From NCBI GenBank assembly GCA_902784615.1, contig CACZVN010000012.1:1-64000 (forward strand): a stretch of DNA of 64,000 bases, given 5' to 3'. The notes beneath the pieces were generated by a model. The model searched no databases. It was given only the letters and a program-made list of their open reading frames with translations, and had not been told where the DNA came from. Position 1 is the first letter of the stretch; the number at the start of each line of letters is the position of its first letter. Origin of the DNA: an uncultured Prevotellaceae bacterium (GTDB taxonomy: Bacteria; Bacteroidota; Bacteroidia; Bacteroidales; Bacteroidaceae). Position numbers and translations under genes: made by a program. This document shows, in pieces, positions 51,823 to 60,713 of the stretch.

Positions 51823-53145
51823 TTACTCTTCTATTTCCCAGTTCTCGTCGTCCTCAAAGTTTATATTCCAGATAGTACAGCAGTACTTCACGAAGGGCGA
51901 CGGCATATTGCTGATGCCCTCGATGGCGCTGACGTAGGCACCCTCCACCTTATTATTAACGGCATCCTGCTTCACACTGGCAAAGAAGGTATGGAAACTG
52001 TACTTGTTGGCCTTCTTGTCGGTAGAGCCGAGCCATATATTGCGGATGGAACGGATGTTGTCGCGGAAGTCAGCGATAGAGTTGTAACTGTAAGGCGACT
52101 CCACATACGACACATCGCCGGCAGAGAACGGGTTGGCAATCTTTGCAGTGCCCACCTCGTTGGCGATGGCCAGACAACTACCCTCATCGTCGGAGAGAAC
52201 CTGGGCAATGGCGTCCTTCAGCGTTGGGAAACTGCTGTTGGAACCAGCAACGCCAGCGTTAATGAGGTTGTCGCCGAAAGAGAGGCCCTTCTCGGTCTGA
52301 TAATCGAGACCAGCCTCCTTCACCACAGTCATACGACTGGCATCCTTACCGCCATCCCATGCACACTGCAACTGAAAGGTGCGCTGCTTGAGCAGGGTGC
52401 AGATGGTCTGGGCGTAAGCCAACTCCTGTTCGCCAGAGACATTCTCGAAATTCTTGTAGGTATCATTGCCCTTCAACTCGGCAACCTTACGTGGCTGACC
52501 ATCGCGGAAGAGGATGAACTCGAGCGCGTGGAAACCGAGGATGGTAGCATCGTCGAGCATCTCGTCGTTCATACCATTATTAAAATAATTGAGCAACAGC
52601 GAGCGGTTCAAAGGCCATGAGTCGATGGTAGGATCGACATCGAAATCAGAGGCGGCACCACCAAGGAATGCTTCACTCTGTTCCCAATACATACGGGCAG
52701 CCTTGAAGTCACGGCAAGCCTCGTCGATCTGGGCCTGAGTGATCGTACTGGTGGTCAGACCGTGCAACGTCTTCTCAAGCGCCTCGGTGTTATCAGCCAA
52801 CTTGGTGTAAGTGGGAACAATCACATTGTTGACCAGATTTTTCAGCACCTCGCGGAGATAAGTCTCCTGAGTCTCAGAAAGTTTGGCATTGCCGATGATG
52901 GCGTTAGCAGCCTCGAGTTGGCTGACGATTTCAGCGCAACCGTCAATAGCCACCTCGCCAAACGACTTCACCGAATAATTGGCTGCGGTGGTATTCAGGT
53001 CGTAGTTGTCCTCATCGACAATGGGTGTCGTTTCGGTTACACTGAACGCTGTCTCATCGTTGTTCTTGTCGTCATCACTACTGCATGCTGTGAATGTCAT
53101 TGCACCCATTATGAGTGCCATTGACAGAATAAATTTCTTTTTCAT
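51823..53145 (-). CDS. Imelysin-like lipoprotein (IrpA type)
   Basis: A 440-residue lipoprotein (MTFTACSSDDDKN; SDDD after Cys matches Bacteroidetes surface-export signals) with an imelysin fold. GFHALEFILF about residue 205 is the GxHxxE motif. Imelysins occur in iron-regulated operons and are thought to bind or sense iron rather than act as peptidases. Partner of the di-heme protein downstream and the porin upstream. Confidence 0.88.
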   Translation of the reverse strand: MKKKFILSMALIMGAMTFTACSSDDDKNNDETAFSVTETTPIVDEDNYDLNTTAANYSVKSFGEVAIDGCAEIVSQLEAANAIIGNAKLSETQETYLREVLKNLVNNVIVPTYTKLADNTEALEKTLHGLTTSTITQAQIDEACRDFKAARMYWEQSEAFLGGAASDFDVDPTIDSWPLNRSLLLNYFNNGMNDEMLDDATILGFHALEFILFRDGQPRKVAELKGNDTYKNFENVSGEQELAYAQTICTLLKQRTFQLQCAWDGGKDASRMTVVKEAGLDYQTEKGLSFGDNLINAGVAGSNSSFPTLKDAIAQVLSDDEGSCLAIANEVGTAKIANPFSAGDVSYVESPYSYNSIADFRDNIRSIRNIWLGSTDKKANKYSFHTFFASVKQDAVNNKVEGAYVSAIEGISNMPSPFVKYCCTIWNINFEDDENWEIEE

Positions 53146-53178
53146 CTTTACGTTATATTTTAATGTTTAATCTTTAAT

Positions 53179-54480
53179 CTACAAGAAGAATCCCTCGTAT
53201 GTCACACCGATGCTGACAGAAGGCTCGTTGTTGTACTGGCTCTTCAGTAGGCGGTTAGAATACTCGGCCTTGATAGCAATCTCGGGCACGGGATAGTAGT
53301 TCACGCCAAAGGCCATACGCTTTACCTCGGTATAGTCGTAAGCAGTATTCTTGGTATTGCTGGCGTAGGGGTTGTACTGTTCGTAACGCCCGAAGACGTA
53401 GAACTTCTGATCCTGGTTTCGCAAACTGCTTATCTGCGAGAAAGCATCGTAACCAGCCTCGATGCCCACGGCGTATGCATTCTTGCTGACAAAGGCAGAA
53501 TGGTGGTAGGGCGACTTCTTGTTAGTACGATTATAAACATACTTCAACTGTTCCGCATCGCCCAGATAGCCATAATCGGCTTGTCCACGGATGATCCAGT
53601 TGTGTGCATTGTAGGTAAAGTCGAAGGCACCAACAATCACCTGCCCTTTATACTCCGCGTCCACGCCGTTGGCATTTCTGGGATAGCTATTGCCGATGCT
53701 CTCGCCGTAATAGCCACTCAGACCCAGACGAAGACCAGGTATCGAATAGTTATCTAGGCGAAGGGCTACACCATATTTATTTGCCACCTCGAACTCCAGC
53801 GGACTGGCCGTTCCCTTCTTAATCCAGTTTGTGTTGGTAAAGTTGTCGGCATTAAGGCCTGCCAGCAACTGCGCCTCGTAACGGAACTTCTTATAGCGGC
53901 CGAAGAACGATATACCCGTCTGGTGCCATGTACTGGGCAGGATGGTGTTCTCGCCCTCAGGACGATAGACAGTAAAGAAGTTCAGCGGTTCGTGGTGAGC
54001 ATTATTCAAGCCCACTGGCACCACGATATGACCAAATCGGACATTAGCCGCCCGCGAAAAGGTCTTCTGAATCCAGAACTGCTCCAGTTCTACCTCTCCG
54101 CCCTTCTCGGTCTCCTGTTCCCACTCACCGCCTTCCTCATCTTCTTTCTCATAGGCAAGACCAGCGCCACCGTGTTCGAACTCAATTTCTGTACCCAGCG
54201 ACCAGCCCTTGCCGAAGTCGTAACCCAGATAGATGACGGCGTGAGGGATGTCGAAACGCCCGTGACTGGGGTCATCCTTATGCTCCTCGGGCTGACTGTA
54301 TCGGCTCACATGATCACTATAAAAATTGCGTGAGTAAGCCACTTCTCCGTAGCCACCCACGCTCAACCTATGACCTTTTACATGCTGCATCACGCTATCG
54401 GCAGCATTAACCTGCGCCTTTGCATTGGGTGCACAAACAATAGCCCAACAACAAATTACCAACTTAACAATCCTACTCAT
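53179..54480 (-). CDS. Outer-membrane porin-like protein
   Basis: A 433-residue protein with signal peptide (MSRIVKLVICCWAIVCAPNAKA), many amphipathic strands and C-terminal GVTYEGFFL. The Gly-Tyr-Gly-Glu start (RLSVGGYGEVAYSRNF) and acidic loop (EKEDEEGGEWEQETEKGG) resemble porins of the phosphate-selective O/P type and related metal-operon porins. The acidic loop may attract cations. First gene of the imelysin operon, with a full promoter. Confidence 0.72.
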   Translation of the reverse strand: MSRIVKLVICCWAIVCAPNAKAQVNAADSVMQHVKGHRLSVGGYGEVAYSRNFYSDHVSRYSQPEEHKDDPSHGRFDIPHAVIYLGYDFGKGWSLGTEIEFEHGGAGLAYEKEDEEGGEWEQETEKGGEVELEQFWIQKTFSRAANVRFGHIVVPVGLNNAHHEPLNFFTVYRPEGENTILPSTWHQTGISFFGRYKKFRYEAQLLAGLNADNFTNTNWIKKGTASPLEFEVANKYGVALRLDNYSIPGLRLGLSGYYGESIGNSYPRNANGVDAEYKGQVIVGAFDFTYNAHNWIIRGQADYGYLGDAEQLKYVYNRTNKKSPYHHSAFVSKNAYAVGIEAGYDAFSQISSLRNQDQKFYVFGRYEQYNPYASNTKNTAYDYTEVKRMAFGVNYYPVPEIAIKAEYSNRLLKSQYNNEPSVSIGVTYEGFFL

Positions 54481-54508
54481 TACTAACTCTTTTTTTCAAA
54501 TTCGAATG

Positions 54509-54539
54509 CAAAGGTACGGGGATTATGGCGGATAACAAA
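54509..54539 (-). promoter_or_regulatory. Promoter of the porin-imelysin operon
   Basis: On the minus strand TTTG (54536-54539), 19 bases, then TACCTTTG (54509-54516). A repeated element (54540-54556) abuts the TTTG. Confidence 0.65.
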
Positions 54540-54669
54540 TACCTAAAAATGATGATATAACCCATTTCAGGCCATTCCAGACGTTCTGATGTTCGAAAAT
54601 ACCTACTAATGATTATTGCACAGGTCGGAAAATATGCCTACCTTTGCACCCGATAATCATTTGTAGGTA
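54540..54669. promoter_or_regulatory. Three repeated putative operators between divergent operons
   Basis: TACCTAAAAATGATGAT (54540-54556), TACCTACTAATGATTAT (54600-54616) and its inverse ATAATCATTTGTAGGTA (54653-54669). The second and third differ at one position and flank the plus-strand TACCTTTG box (54639-54646); the first abuts the porin promoter. They are likely binding sites for a regulator, plausibly the adjacent hemerythrin-LuxR protein. Confidence 0.6.
54639..54646 (+). promoter_or_regulatory. -7 box TACCTTTG for hemerythrin-LuxR gene
   Basis: Consensus box 22 bases upstream of ATG 54669, lying between two inverted operator-like repeats. Confidence 0.6.
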
Positions 54670-55631
54670 TGAAGAATCAGAAGATGTATGAGGCGGACGA
54701 CAAAATGATCTCGCTCATCCGTGATAATTACGACCTGTTGCAGTCGTTGGGCAGTTTCGGCATCAGCCTAGGATTTGGCGACAAGACTGTACAGGAGACC
54801 TGTGAAGACAACGATGTTGATACCTATACGTTCCTCGCGGTGGTGAATTTTGCCATTAACGGATATGGAGAGTTTGAGGCCGATGAACAACTCGACGTCC
54901 CCACGCTGCTCCACTATCTCGAAGCAAGTCATGCCTATTTCCTCGACTTCCAGTTGCCCTATATCCGCAGGGAACTATCGGAATCGCTCAACGAAGACGA
55001 CTCTTTGGCACGTCTCATTCTCCGCTTCTACGACGAATATGCACACGAGATACGTCGTCACATGAAGTATGAGCAGAAGACGCTATTCCCTTATGTACAG
55101 TCGCTGTTGGAAGGCCGTCCAGCCAACGACTACAATGTAGATACTTTTTCGAAACATCATGGTGCTACCGACAAGAAACTGCGTGAACTGAAGTTGTTGA
55201 TTATCAAATACCTGCCTCAGGACGGCCTACACAACAACCAGTTGACCGCCACTCTTCACGACATCTACGAGAACGAGGTATGGTTGCGCCAGCACGCCGA
55301 GGTGGAGGATCATATCTTTGTGCCCGCTATCCGCCGATTGGAGCAGACCGTCAAGCAAAGCGATGTCACAAAAAATATATCGGATATGGTCTTCAAAAGC
55401 GGCATCGGCCAGAACCCCGAAGCCCTCTCCGACCGCGAGAAGGATGTCATCATCTCCCTCGTTCAGGGTATGTCAAACAAGGAAATCGCTGATCACCTCT
55501 GTATCTCCACTAATACCGTCATCACCCACCGACGCAACATCGCCCGCAAACTGCAGATCCATAGTCCGGCAGGCCTTACCATCTACGCTATCGTCAACGG
55601 ACTGGTGGACATCTCTACTGTCAAGATTTGA
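54669..55631 (+). CDS. Hemerythrin-domain protein fused to a LuxR helix-turn-helix
   Basis: A 320-residue regulator. The first about 235 residues form a RIC/ScdA-like hemerythrin domain with expected di-iron ligands: HYLEASH, EIRRHMKYEQ, FSKHHG, and RQHAEVEDH. The C-terminal 60 residues are a LuxR/GerE DNA-binding domain (LSDREKDVIISLVQGMSNKE, then IADHLCISTNTVITH). A di-iron centre directly coupled to DNA binding suggests sensing of oxygen, nitric oxide or iron state. It is divergent from the porin / imelysin / di-heme operon and flanked by repeated sites. Confidence 0.85.
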   Translation: MKNQKMYEADDKMISLIRDNYDLLQSLGSFGISLGFGDKTVQETCEDNDVDTYTFLAVVNFAINGYGEFEADEQLDVPTLLHYLEASHAYFLDFQLPYIRRELSESLNEDDSLARLILRFYDEYAHEIRRHMKYEQKTLFPYVQSLLEGRPANDYNVDTFSKHHGATDKKLRELKLLIIKYLPQDGLHNNQLTATLHDIYENEVWLRQHAEVEDHIFVPAIRRLEQTVKQSDVTKNISDMVFKSGIGQNPEALSDREKDVIISLVQGMSNKEIADHLCISTNTVITHRRNIARKLQIHSPAGLTIYAIVNGLVDISTVKI

Positions 55632-55633
55632 CA

Positions 55634-56302
<669 letters not shown>

Positions 56303-56346
56303 TAGCGATAATTCCGTAATTATCACTATCTTTGCCGTTAGTTTTA
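56303..56346 (+). promoter_or_regulatory. Promoter block, copy 1, for MBL hydrolase
   Basis: A 44-base block with TATCTTTG at 56327-56334. The same block recurs at 57968-58011 with three differences. Confidence 0.55.
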
Positions 56347-56376
56347 AGTGTATTTAGGTATTACGCATATTTGTAT

Positions 56377-57222
56377 ATGAAACATATCGCCTTTTCGGTA
56401 TTAGCAGATAATCGCACTCAGAATCCAGCGCTCCAGACGGAGCATGGATTGTCCATCCTGTTAGAAACAGATAAGCATCGCATTCTGCTTGACACAGGAG
56501 CCAGCGATGTGTTTATCCGCAATGCAGAGGTGATGGGTATCGACCTCAGTACGGTGGATTACGTGTTTATCTCTCACGGACACAGCGACCATGCAGGAGG
56601 GTTAAAGCACTTTATAAATATTAATGAACGTGCTAAGATTATTGTATCACCTGATGCCGTCAGGGGCAATTTCTTTTCTAAACGGCGATATCAGCATAGC
56701 ATCACGACGGAGTGGCCAGAGGATATACAAGAGAGGATAATACTTGTTGATGACACTCAGGAAATCGCCGATGGTCTTCACATCATTGCACACATCTCAC
56801 ACACGCATCCAATGCCTCAAGGCAACCAACATCTGTTTGTGGAAAATGCGAATGGCGAATATATAAACGATGATTTCCGTCATGAGCTGGCATTATATAC
56901 AGACGGATTACTCTTTACGGGTTGCGCTCATAGCGGTTTGGAAAATATACTTGCGGCATGTTCTTTCCCTGTGAATACTGTTGTCGGAGGTTTCCATCTG
57001 CTTGATGACCATGAGACAGAAGAGGAACTTACAGCTTTGGCTCAAAGGCTAAAAGTCAAATATCCCAATACTCAGTTCTTCACCAGCCATTGCACAGGAG
57101 ACAAAGTCTTCGCAATTCTGAAGGATGTTATGGGCGACCAGATCCAGCCTTTCTCATGTGGCACGAATATAATACTAACAAATAATGCAGATGGCCTATC
57201 TGGGCAGCGTGTCAGGACGTGA
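56377..57222 (+). CDS. MBL-fold metallohydrolase
   Basis: A 281-residue protein with the metallo-beta-lactamase-fold signature ISHGHSDHAGG around residue 67, LLDTGAS before it, and further metal-ligand regions FTGCAHSG about 188 and VVGGFHLL about 210. It matches the subgroup annotated as dihydropterin-ribofuranosylaminobenzene phosphate synthase-like. The last fourteen residues (..TNNADGLSGQRVRT) run into the next fragment and do not look like a natural C-terminus, so a few C-terminal residues may have been replaced by a junction near 57180. Confidence 0.82.
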   Translation: MKHIAFSVLADNRTQNPALQTEHGLSILLETDKHRILLDTGASDVFIRNAEVMGIDLSTVDYVFISHGHSDHAGGLKHFININERAKIIVSPDAVRGNFFSKRRYQHSITTEWPEDIQERIILVDDTQEIADGLHIIAHISHTHPMPQGNQHLFVENANGEYINDDFRHELALYTDGLLFTGCAHSGLENILAACSFPVNTVVGGFHLLDDHETEEELTALAQRLKVKYPNTQFFTSHCTGDKVFAILKDVMGDQIQPFSCGTNIILTNNADGLSGQRVRT

Positions 57223-57457
57223 CGAGGATAAGATTGCCAAGACTGGCCTCACGCCCGTATATGCAGACAACTCCGTATATTTCCAAGAAGCCAAGCTGGT
57301 GCTGGTCTGCAAGAAGCTGTATGCTTCAGAGCTTCAGGAAAGCGGCTTCCTCTATCAGGACACCATCGATGAGAGTTATCCACAGCGTGACTTCCATACC
57401 ATGTACGTCGGAAAGATCGAGAAGGTCTTGGTACGCGATGATGAATACTTGGGTTAA
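57185..57457 (+). pseudogene. C-terminal fragment of a flavin reductase-like protein
   Basis: The frame reads SGRDEDKIAKTGLTPVYADN, then YFQEAKLVLVCKKLYASEL and RDFHTMYVGKIEKVLVRDDE. This matches the last half of flavin-reductase-domain (flavoredoxin-like) proteins; the FMN-binding N-terminal half is missing and its place is taken by the 3' end of the MBL gene. A further frame after it (GIVSIIGGHKQFGEDITLGV.., to 57549) may be another protein's tail. Confidence 0.6.
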
Positions 57458-57564
57458 AGGAGTTTAAGGAATTGTCAGCATCATTGGTGGCCACAAGCAG
57501 TTTGGAGAGGACATCACTCTGGGCGTCGAAAGATTAGAAGATATGCTATAAAGTAGAAATTGAT

Positions 57565-57921
57565 ATGAACATCGAACAAGTAAGAGAATACACGTTGTCA
57601 CTCTATGGAGTAACTGAAGATCAGCCATTTGGCGATGACATCATTACCTTCCGTCTGGAAGGCAAGATATTCGTCTGCCTTTGGCTTGGCGATGATAAGG
57701 ATTCTGAGCCCAGACTCGCCCTGAAGTTATCCCCAGAAAGGAATGAGGAACTTCGGGCGCAATTTCCTGTCGTAACACCAGCCTATCATTGGAACAAAAA
57801 GCACTGGAGCGACGTATATTACGACCAGTTGGAAGATACGCAGGTCAAGGATTGGATCAGAGAGTCCTATCAACTTGTAGCATCCAAGCTCCCAAAGGCT
57901 ATTCGTCAAAAGTATATTTAA
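57565..57921 (+). CDS. MmcQ/YjbR family protein
   Basis: A 118-residue protein typical of the MmcQ/YjbR (CyaY-like fold) family: MNIEQVREYTLSLYGVTEDQ at the start, PFGDDIITFRLEGKIFVCLW by core, LKLSPER, and HWNKKHWSDV. The family has a double-wing DNA-binding-like fold but no established function. It is intact and of normal length, although surrounded by remnants. Confidence 0.85.
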   Translation: MNIEQVREYTLSLYGVTEDQPFGDDIITFRLEGKIFVCLWLGDDKDSEPRLALKLSPERNEELRAQFPVVTPAYHWNKKHWSDVYYDQLEDTQVKDWIRESYQLVASKLPKAIRQKYI

Positions 57922-57967
57922 GAAAACACCCCATCAGTAATTTGTATACACCTTTCGGTAATTTGTT

Positions 57968-58011
57968 TAGCGAAAATTCCGTGATTATCACTATCTTTGC
58001 CGATAGTTTTA
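57968..58011 (+). promoter_or_regulatory. Promoter block, copy 2, without a gene
   Basis: Near-identical to 56303-56346, with TATCTTTG at 57992-57999. It is followed only by very short ORFs (16 codons from 58037), so it probably lost its gene. Confidence 0.5.
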
Positions 58012-58147
58012 TTAGTTTTAAATGAATTTGTGAAAAATGAATAAGACAAGACTATGGGTGCTGGCCGACATCGACATGCCTTCGTAGTTTACATGAGAAG
58101 TACGGATTGGTATATGCTTATTAAGAACAGAATATGGATAGTTTTAC

Positions 58148-58176
58148 AGCACAACAGGGCCTGACCCTTCTGTGCT
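58148..58176. other. Hairpin with REP-like core
   Basis: AGCACA..AGGG-CCTGA-CCCT..TGTGCT folds into a stem with a 2x2 internal loop just beyond the GH35-like gene. Its GGGCCTGACCC centre recalls family A palindromes. It may be a degenerate copy or a terminator. Confidence 0.4.
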
Positions 58177-58191
58177 CGCGAAACAAAACAA

Positions 58192-59763
58192 CTACTTGTA
58201 TTCGTAGAGCTGAATATGCAGGATCTTCCAGTCACCTACGCTGATGCGGGCATGGCGGCCTTGATGGCTCTGGTCGCCATTGTGACGGCGGAGGTATTGC
58301 ATCTGCCCTTGATGGTCGATAGTCACTTCATCGACGGAAAGGAGACCGAGACGTTTCCCATTGAACATTGAAGATTGAATATTGAACATTTCGCTGCCGG
58401 CTTCTGCAAAACCGTCTTCACCTAATTTCTTCTGTTGTTCCTGCTGCTTCTCTGTACGCGTCTTGAAGTCAACCACCACACCGCTGCCAGCCAGCAGATA
58501 GTCGTATTTGCCCAGTCGGATTAACATAGCTCCACCCTCTGGCCATGTTGAACCGTCAGTAGCACGAGCATCCCAAGGGAGTGTGAAATAATGGCGGCAC
58601 GTCATAACCACACCTTCATCATCGATGACGCGCTCTTTATCGTCCTGGTCGAAAAGTAAGCCCCATGTATTCTGCGGTTTTACATTGAATACCTGAGACA
58701 AGAGTTTATATGCCTGTGTTACCGACTCCGTCTCTTTCGGTGAGGCTTGGTCGATGGCGAAAGGCGAGAAGCCGAGTGCTTGATGTTCACCGAAGGCATA
58801 GAGGGCACGCACTCCACTATTCTCGCAGCAGCGGCTCTCAGGAATAAAGAGGCGGTTCTTCACCTTTCCTCCGTCTTGTGGTCGTAAAGGCATCGCATAT
58901 TGCGAAGCCCATGACTTAAAGCCCGTATCATAGATGTCTGGTGCGAGGATATCGATGCTGGGAGCACCAGCCTTCCAGATGTCTGCGAGATGTGCCAACG
59001 GACCTGCCGACGGGTATTCACCAGGCTTGCGGCCTCGACTGTTCATCGCAGCATTCACATAGAGCGGCATATCATGGATACGCCTTGCCGCCTTTGCCAG
59101 ATGTTCCACATATTGGGCATAGTGTAAGGCCATGAACTTCTCGTCGGCATAGTCATCAGTGCCATAACGCTCGGCCCACCGTTCTTCCTTATAGGCTTTC
59201 TCTGCCAATGGCGAATGGTCGCGGGCCGACTCCAGCATACCTATCTCGTTCTCTATCTGCATCATGATGACCACCTCACGCTGCGGATCTTTCTCGGCAA
59301 TGTGTTGCATCAGCGCAGAGAAGGCCTTCAAGTCGGCCTGCAATACGTTATCGCTGAAACATGAGGCAATTTCTAACGGTTTCCCCTCTGCCGTCACAGC
59401 CCTTGGGAACCGCTTCACGTCACGCTTGAACCACGCAGGCGCATAGCACGACATCGAGTTCTTCCATGCACCGAACCACAGCGGAACAATCTTCAGTCCC
59501 TGCTGACGGGCCACATCGATGGTGCGATCTACCAGCGTGAAGTCCATCTGACCTTCAGTTGGCTCCATTAATTCCCAATAGACAGGCACTAGCACCGTGT
59601 TCAATCCCAATGCCTTCATACGGGGCAGAACCTCGTCAATATCACTCACCGATGTAGCTGCCGAGTTGCTCAACTCGCCACCAAGAATCACGAAGTCGTT
59701 TGTCTGCGCATTCACACTGAATGTCACAAACAGACTCATCAGGATGGTTATAACTCTTTTCAT
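58192..59763 (-). CDS. GH35-like glycosidase (DUF5597 type)
   Basis: A 523-residue secreted enzyme with signal peptide MKRVITILMSLFVTFSVNA and a TIM-barrel resembling GanA/GH35 beta-galactosidases: FVILGGELSNSAATS, VPVYWELMEPTEG, and MQIENEIG with the likely acid/base Glu. The second domain matches DUF5597. An upstream ATG (59778) inside a gene remnant is an alternative start. The 3' part contains four heptanucleotide repeats (58360-58387) read as EMFNIQSSMFNG. It probably removes galactose or a related sugar from oligosaccharides in the periplasm. Confidence 0.85.
   Translation of the reverse strand: MKRVITILMSLFVTFSVNAQTNDFVILGGELSNSAATSVSDIDEVLPRMKALGLNTVLVPVYWELMEPTEGQMDFTLVDRTIDVARQQGLKIVPLWFGAWKNSMSCYAPAWFKRDVKRFPRAVTAEGKPLEIASCFSDNVLQADLKAFSALMQHIAEKDPQREVVIMMQIENEIGMLESARDHSPLAEKAYKEERWAERYGTDDYADEKFMALHYAQYVEHLAKAARRIHDMPLYVNAAMNSRGRKPGEYPSAGPLAHLADIWKAGAPSIDILAPDIYDTGFKSWASQYAMPLRPQDGGKVKNRLFIPESRCCENSGVRALYAFGEHQALGFSPFAIDQASPKETESVTQAYKLLSQVFNVKPQNTWGLLFDQDDKERVIDDEGVVMTCRHYFTLPWDARATDGSTWPEGGAMLIRLGKYDYLLAGSGVVVDFKTRTEKQQEQQKKLGEDGFAEAGSEMFNIQSSMFNGKRLGLLSVDEVTIDHQGQMQYLRRHNGDQSHQGRHARISVGDWKILHIQLYEYK
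58360..58387 (-). repeat. Heptanucleotide tandem repeat inside the GH35-like gene
   Basis: ATTGAAC, ATTGAAG, ATTGAAT, ATTGAAC in tandem on the plus strand. A one-unit change would frameshift the last 60-70 residues. Confidence 0.8.
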
Positions 59764-59764
59764 T

Positions 59765-59941
59765 TTAATGATTTGCATGATCGTATTTCCTCTTAAACTG
59801 TTTCTGAATTTGTTTCATCCGATAATAAGGAACCATGTGCAGCACATTGAATGTAAGTCTTTTATGCATCTTCCACTCACTAAGAGCAGTGAACGTGTTG
59901 CCACTCTCACGTGGACTTCCGTTTATCAATAGAACCTTCAT
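59765..59941 (-). pseudogene. Flavodoxin/FMN-reductase remnant with internal deletion
   Basis: A 58-residue frame starts MKVLLINGSPRESGNTFTAL, the FMN-phosphate-binding N-terminus of NAD(P)H-dependent FMN reductases (NGSPRxxGNT). It jumps within a few residues to WKMHKRLTFNVLHMVPYYRM, which looks like the C-terminal end of a flavodoxin-family protein. The roughly 130 residues between are absent. It overlaps the start of the GH35-like gene. A TATATTTG box at 59979 precedes it. Confidence 0.6.
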
Positions 59942-59978
59942 ATAGTCTTCTATTTCTTTAATTTGTTAAATATGGCTG

Positions 59979-59986
59979 CAAATATA
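59979..59986 (-). promoter_or_regulatory. -7 box TATATTTG for remnant and GH35-like gene
   Basis: Consensus box on the minus strand, 37 bases upstream of the remnant's ATG; it may now drive the glycosidase gene. Confidence 0.5.
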
Positions 59987-60044
59987 CGAAAAAACGGGGA
60001 ATTATGTGTACCTTAGGAAATAAAAATGTATGCCTCATATTTGT

Positions 60045-60136
60045 ATCGCGCACGATTTATTGTTAAACATGCTTAAAGTTTTGAATAAATCGCTTGCGAT
60101 ATAAAATATTGTTCTTACCTTTGCATCGTGAACGAT
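60045..60136. promoter_or_regulatory. Three ATCG-N4-CGAT operator-like sites
   Basis: ATCGCGCACGAT (60045-60056), ATCGCTTGCGAT (60089-60100) and ATCGTGAACGAT (60125-60136). The last lies directly after the TACCTTTG box (60116-60123) of the peroxidase gene. They are good candidates for binding by the MarR-type regulator encoded downstream. Confidence 0.6.
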
Positions 60137-60152
60137 ATAAACAAATAAAGAT

Positions 60153-60698
60153 ATGGGTAAGATTTATGATTTCAAGGCTCTCACGAGCAAAGGTAAGGAG
60201 ATAGATTTCTCTCAGTTCGAAGGTAAGGTATTGCTGATTGTGAACACAGCCAGCAAGTGTGGTTTTACTCCCCAGTTCGCAGGACTGGAGGAAATGAACC
60301 AGAAGTATAAGGACAAGGGACTGGTGATCATCGGTTTCCCCTGCAACCAGTTCAAGGAGCAGGACCCAGGTTCTGACGGACAGATTGAGGAGTTCTGCCA
60401 GCTGAACTACGGCGTAACCTTCCAGATCATGAAGAAGACCGACGTGAATGGCCCTGCCGCAGAACCCATCTTCGAGTACCTCAAGACACAGGCTCCCACA
60501 GAAGAGTATAACGGTCTGAAGGCCAAGGCTGCAAAGACGCTCTTCAAGGCTATCAGTAAGAGCGTGGAGAAAGACAGCGACATTAAGTGGAACTTCACCA
60601 AGTTCCTCATCTCTAAGGACGGTGAGACCATCAAGCGCTATGCTCCCACCACAGAGCCCAAGGATTTTGAGAAAGACGTAGAGGCAATGCTGGCTTAG
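60153..60698 (+). CDS. Glutathione peroxidase family protein
   Basis: A 181-residue thioredoxin-fold peroxidase. NTASKCGFTPQF places the peroxidatic Cys at about residue 36, GFPCNQFKEQDPG and WNFTKFLISKDG supply the Gln and Trp of the catalytic set. Like most bacterial members it has Cys instead of selenocysteine and probably uses thioredoxin to reduce lipid or organic peroxides. Co-transcribed with the MarR gene 15 bases downstream. Confidence 0.93.
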   Translation: MGKIYDFKALTSKGKEIDFSQFEGKVLLIVNTASKCGFTPQFAGLEEMNQKYKDKGLVIIGFPCNQFKEQDPGSDGQIEEFCQLNYGVTFQIMKKTDVNGPAAEPIFEYLKTQAPTEEYNGLKAKAAKTLFKAISKSVEKDSDIKWNFTKFLISKDGETIKRYAPTTEPKDFEKDVEAMLA

Positions 60699-60713
60699 TT
60701 TAGAGTTTAGAGT

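Noticed and set aside
50038-52620. An 860-residue plus-strand open frame opposite the di-heme and imelysin genes
   Set aside because: It is antisense to two well-supported genes with clear motifs, lacks any domain, and has the composition of a reverse-complement shadow.
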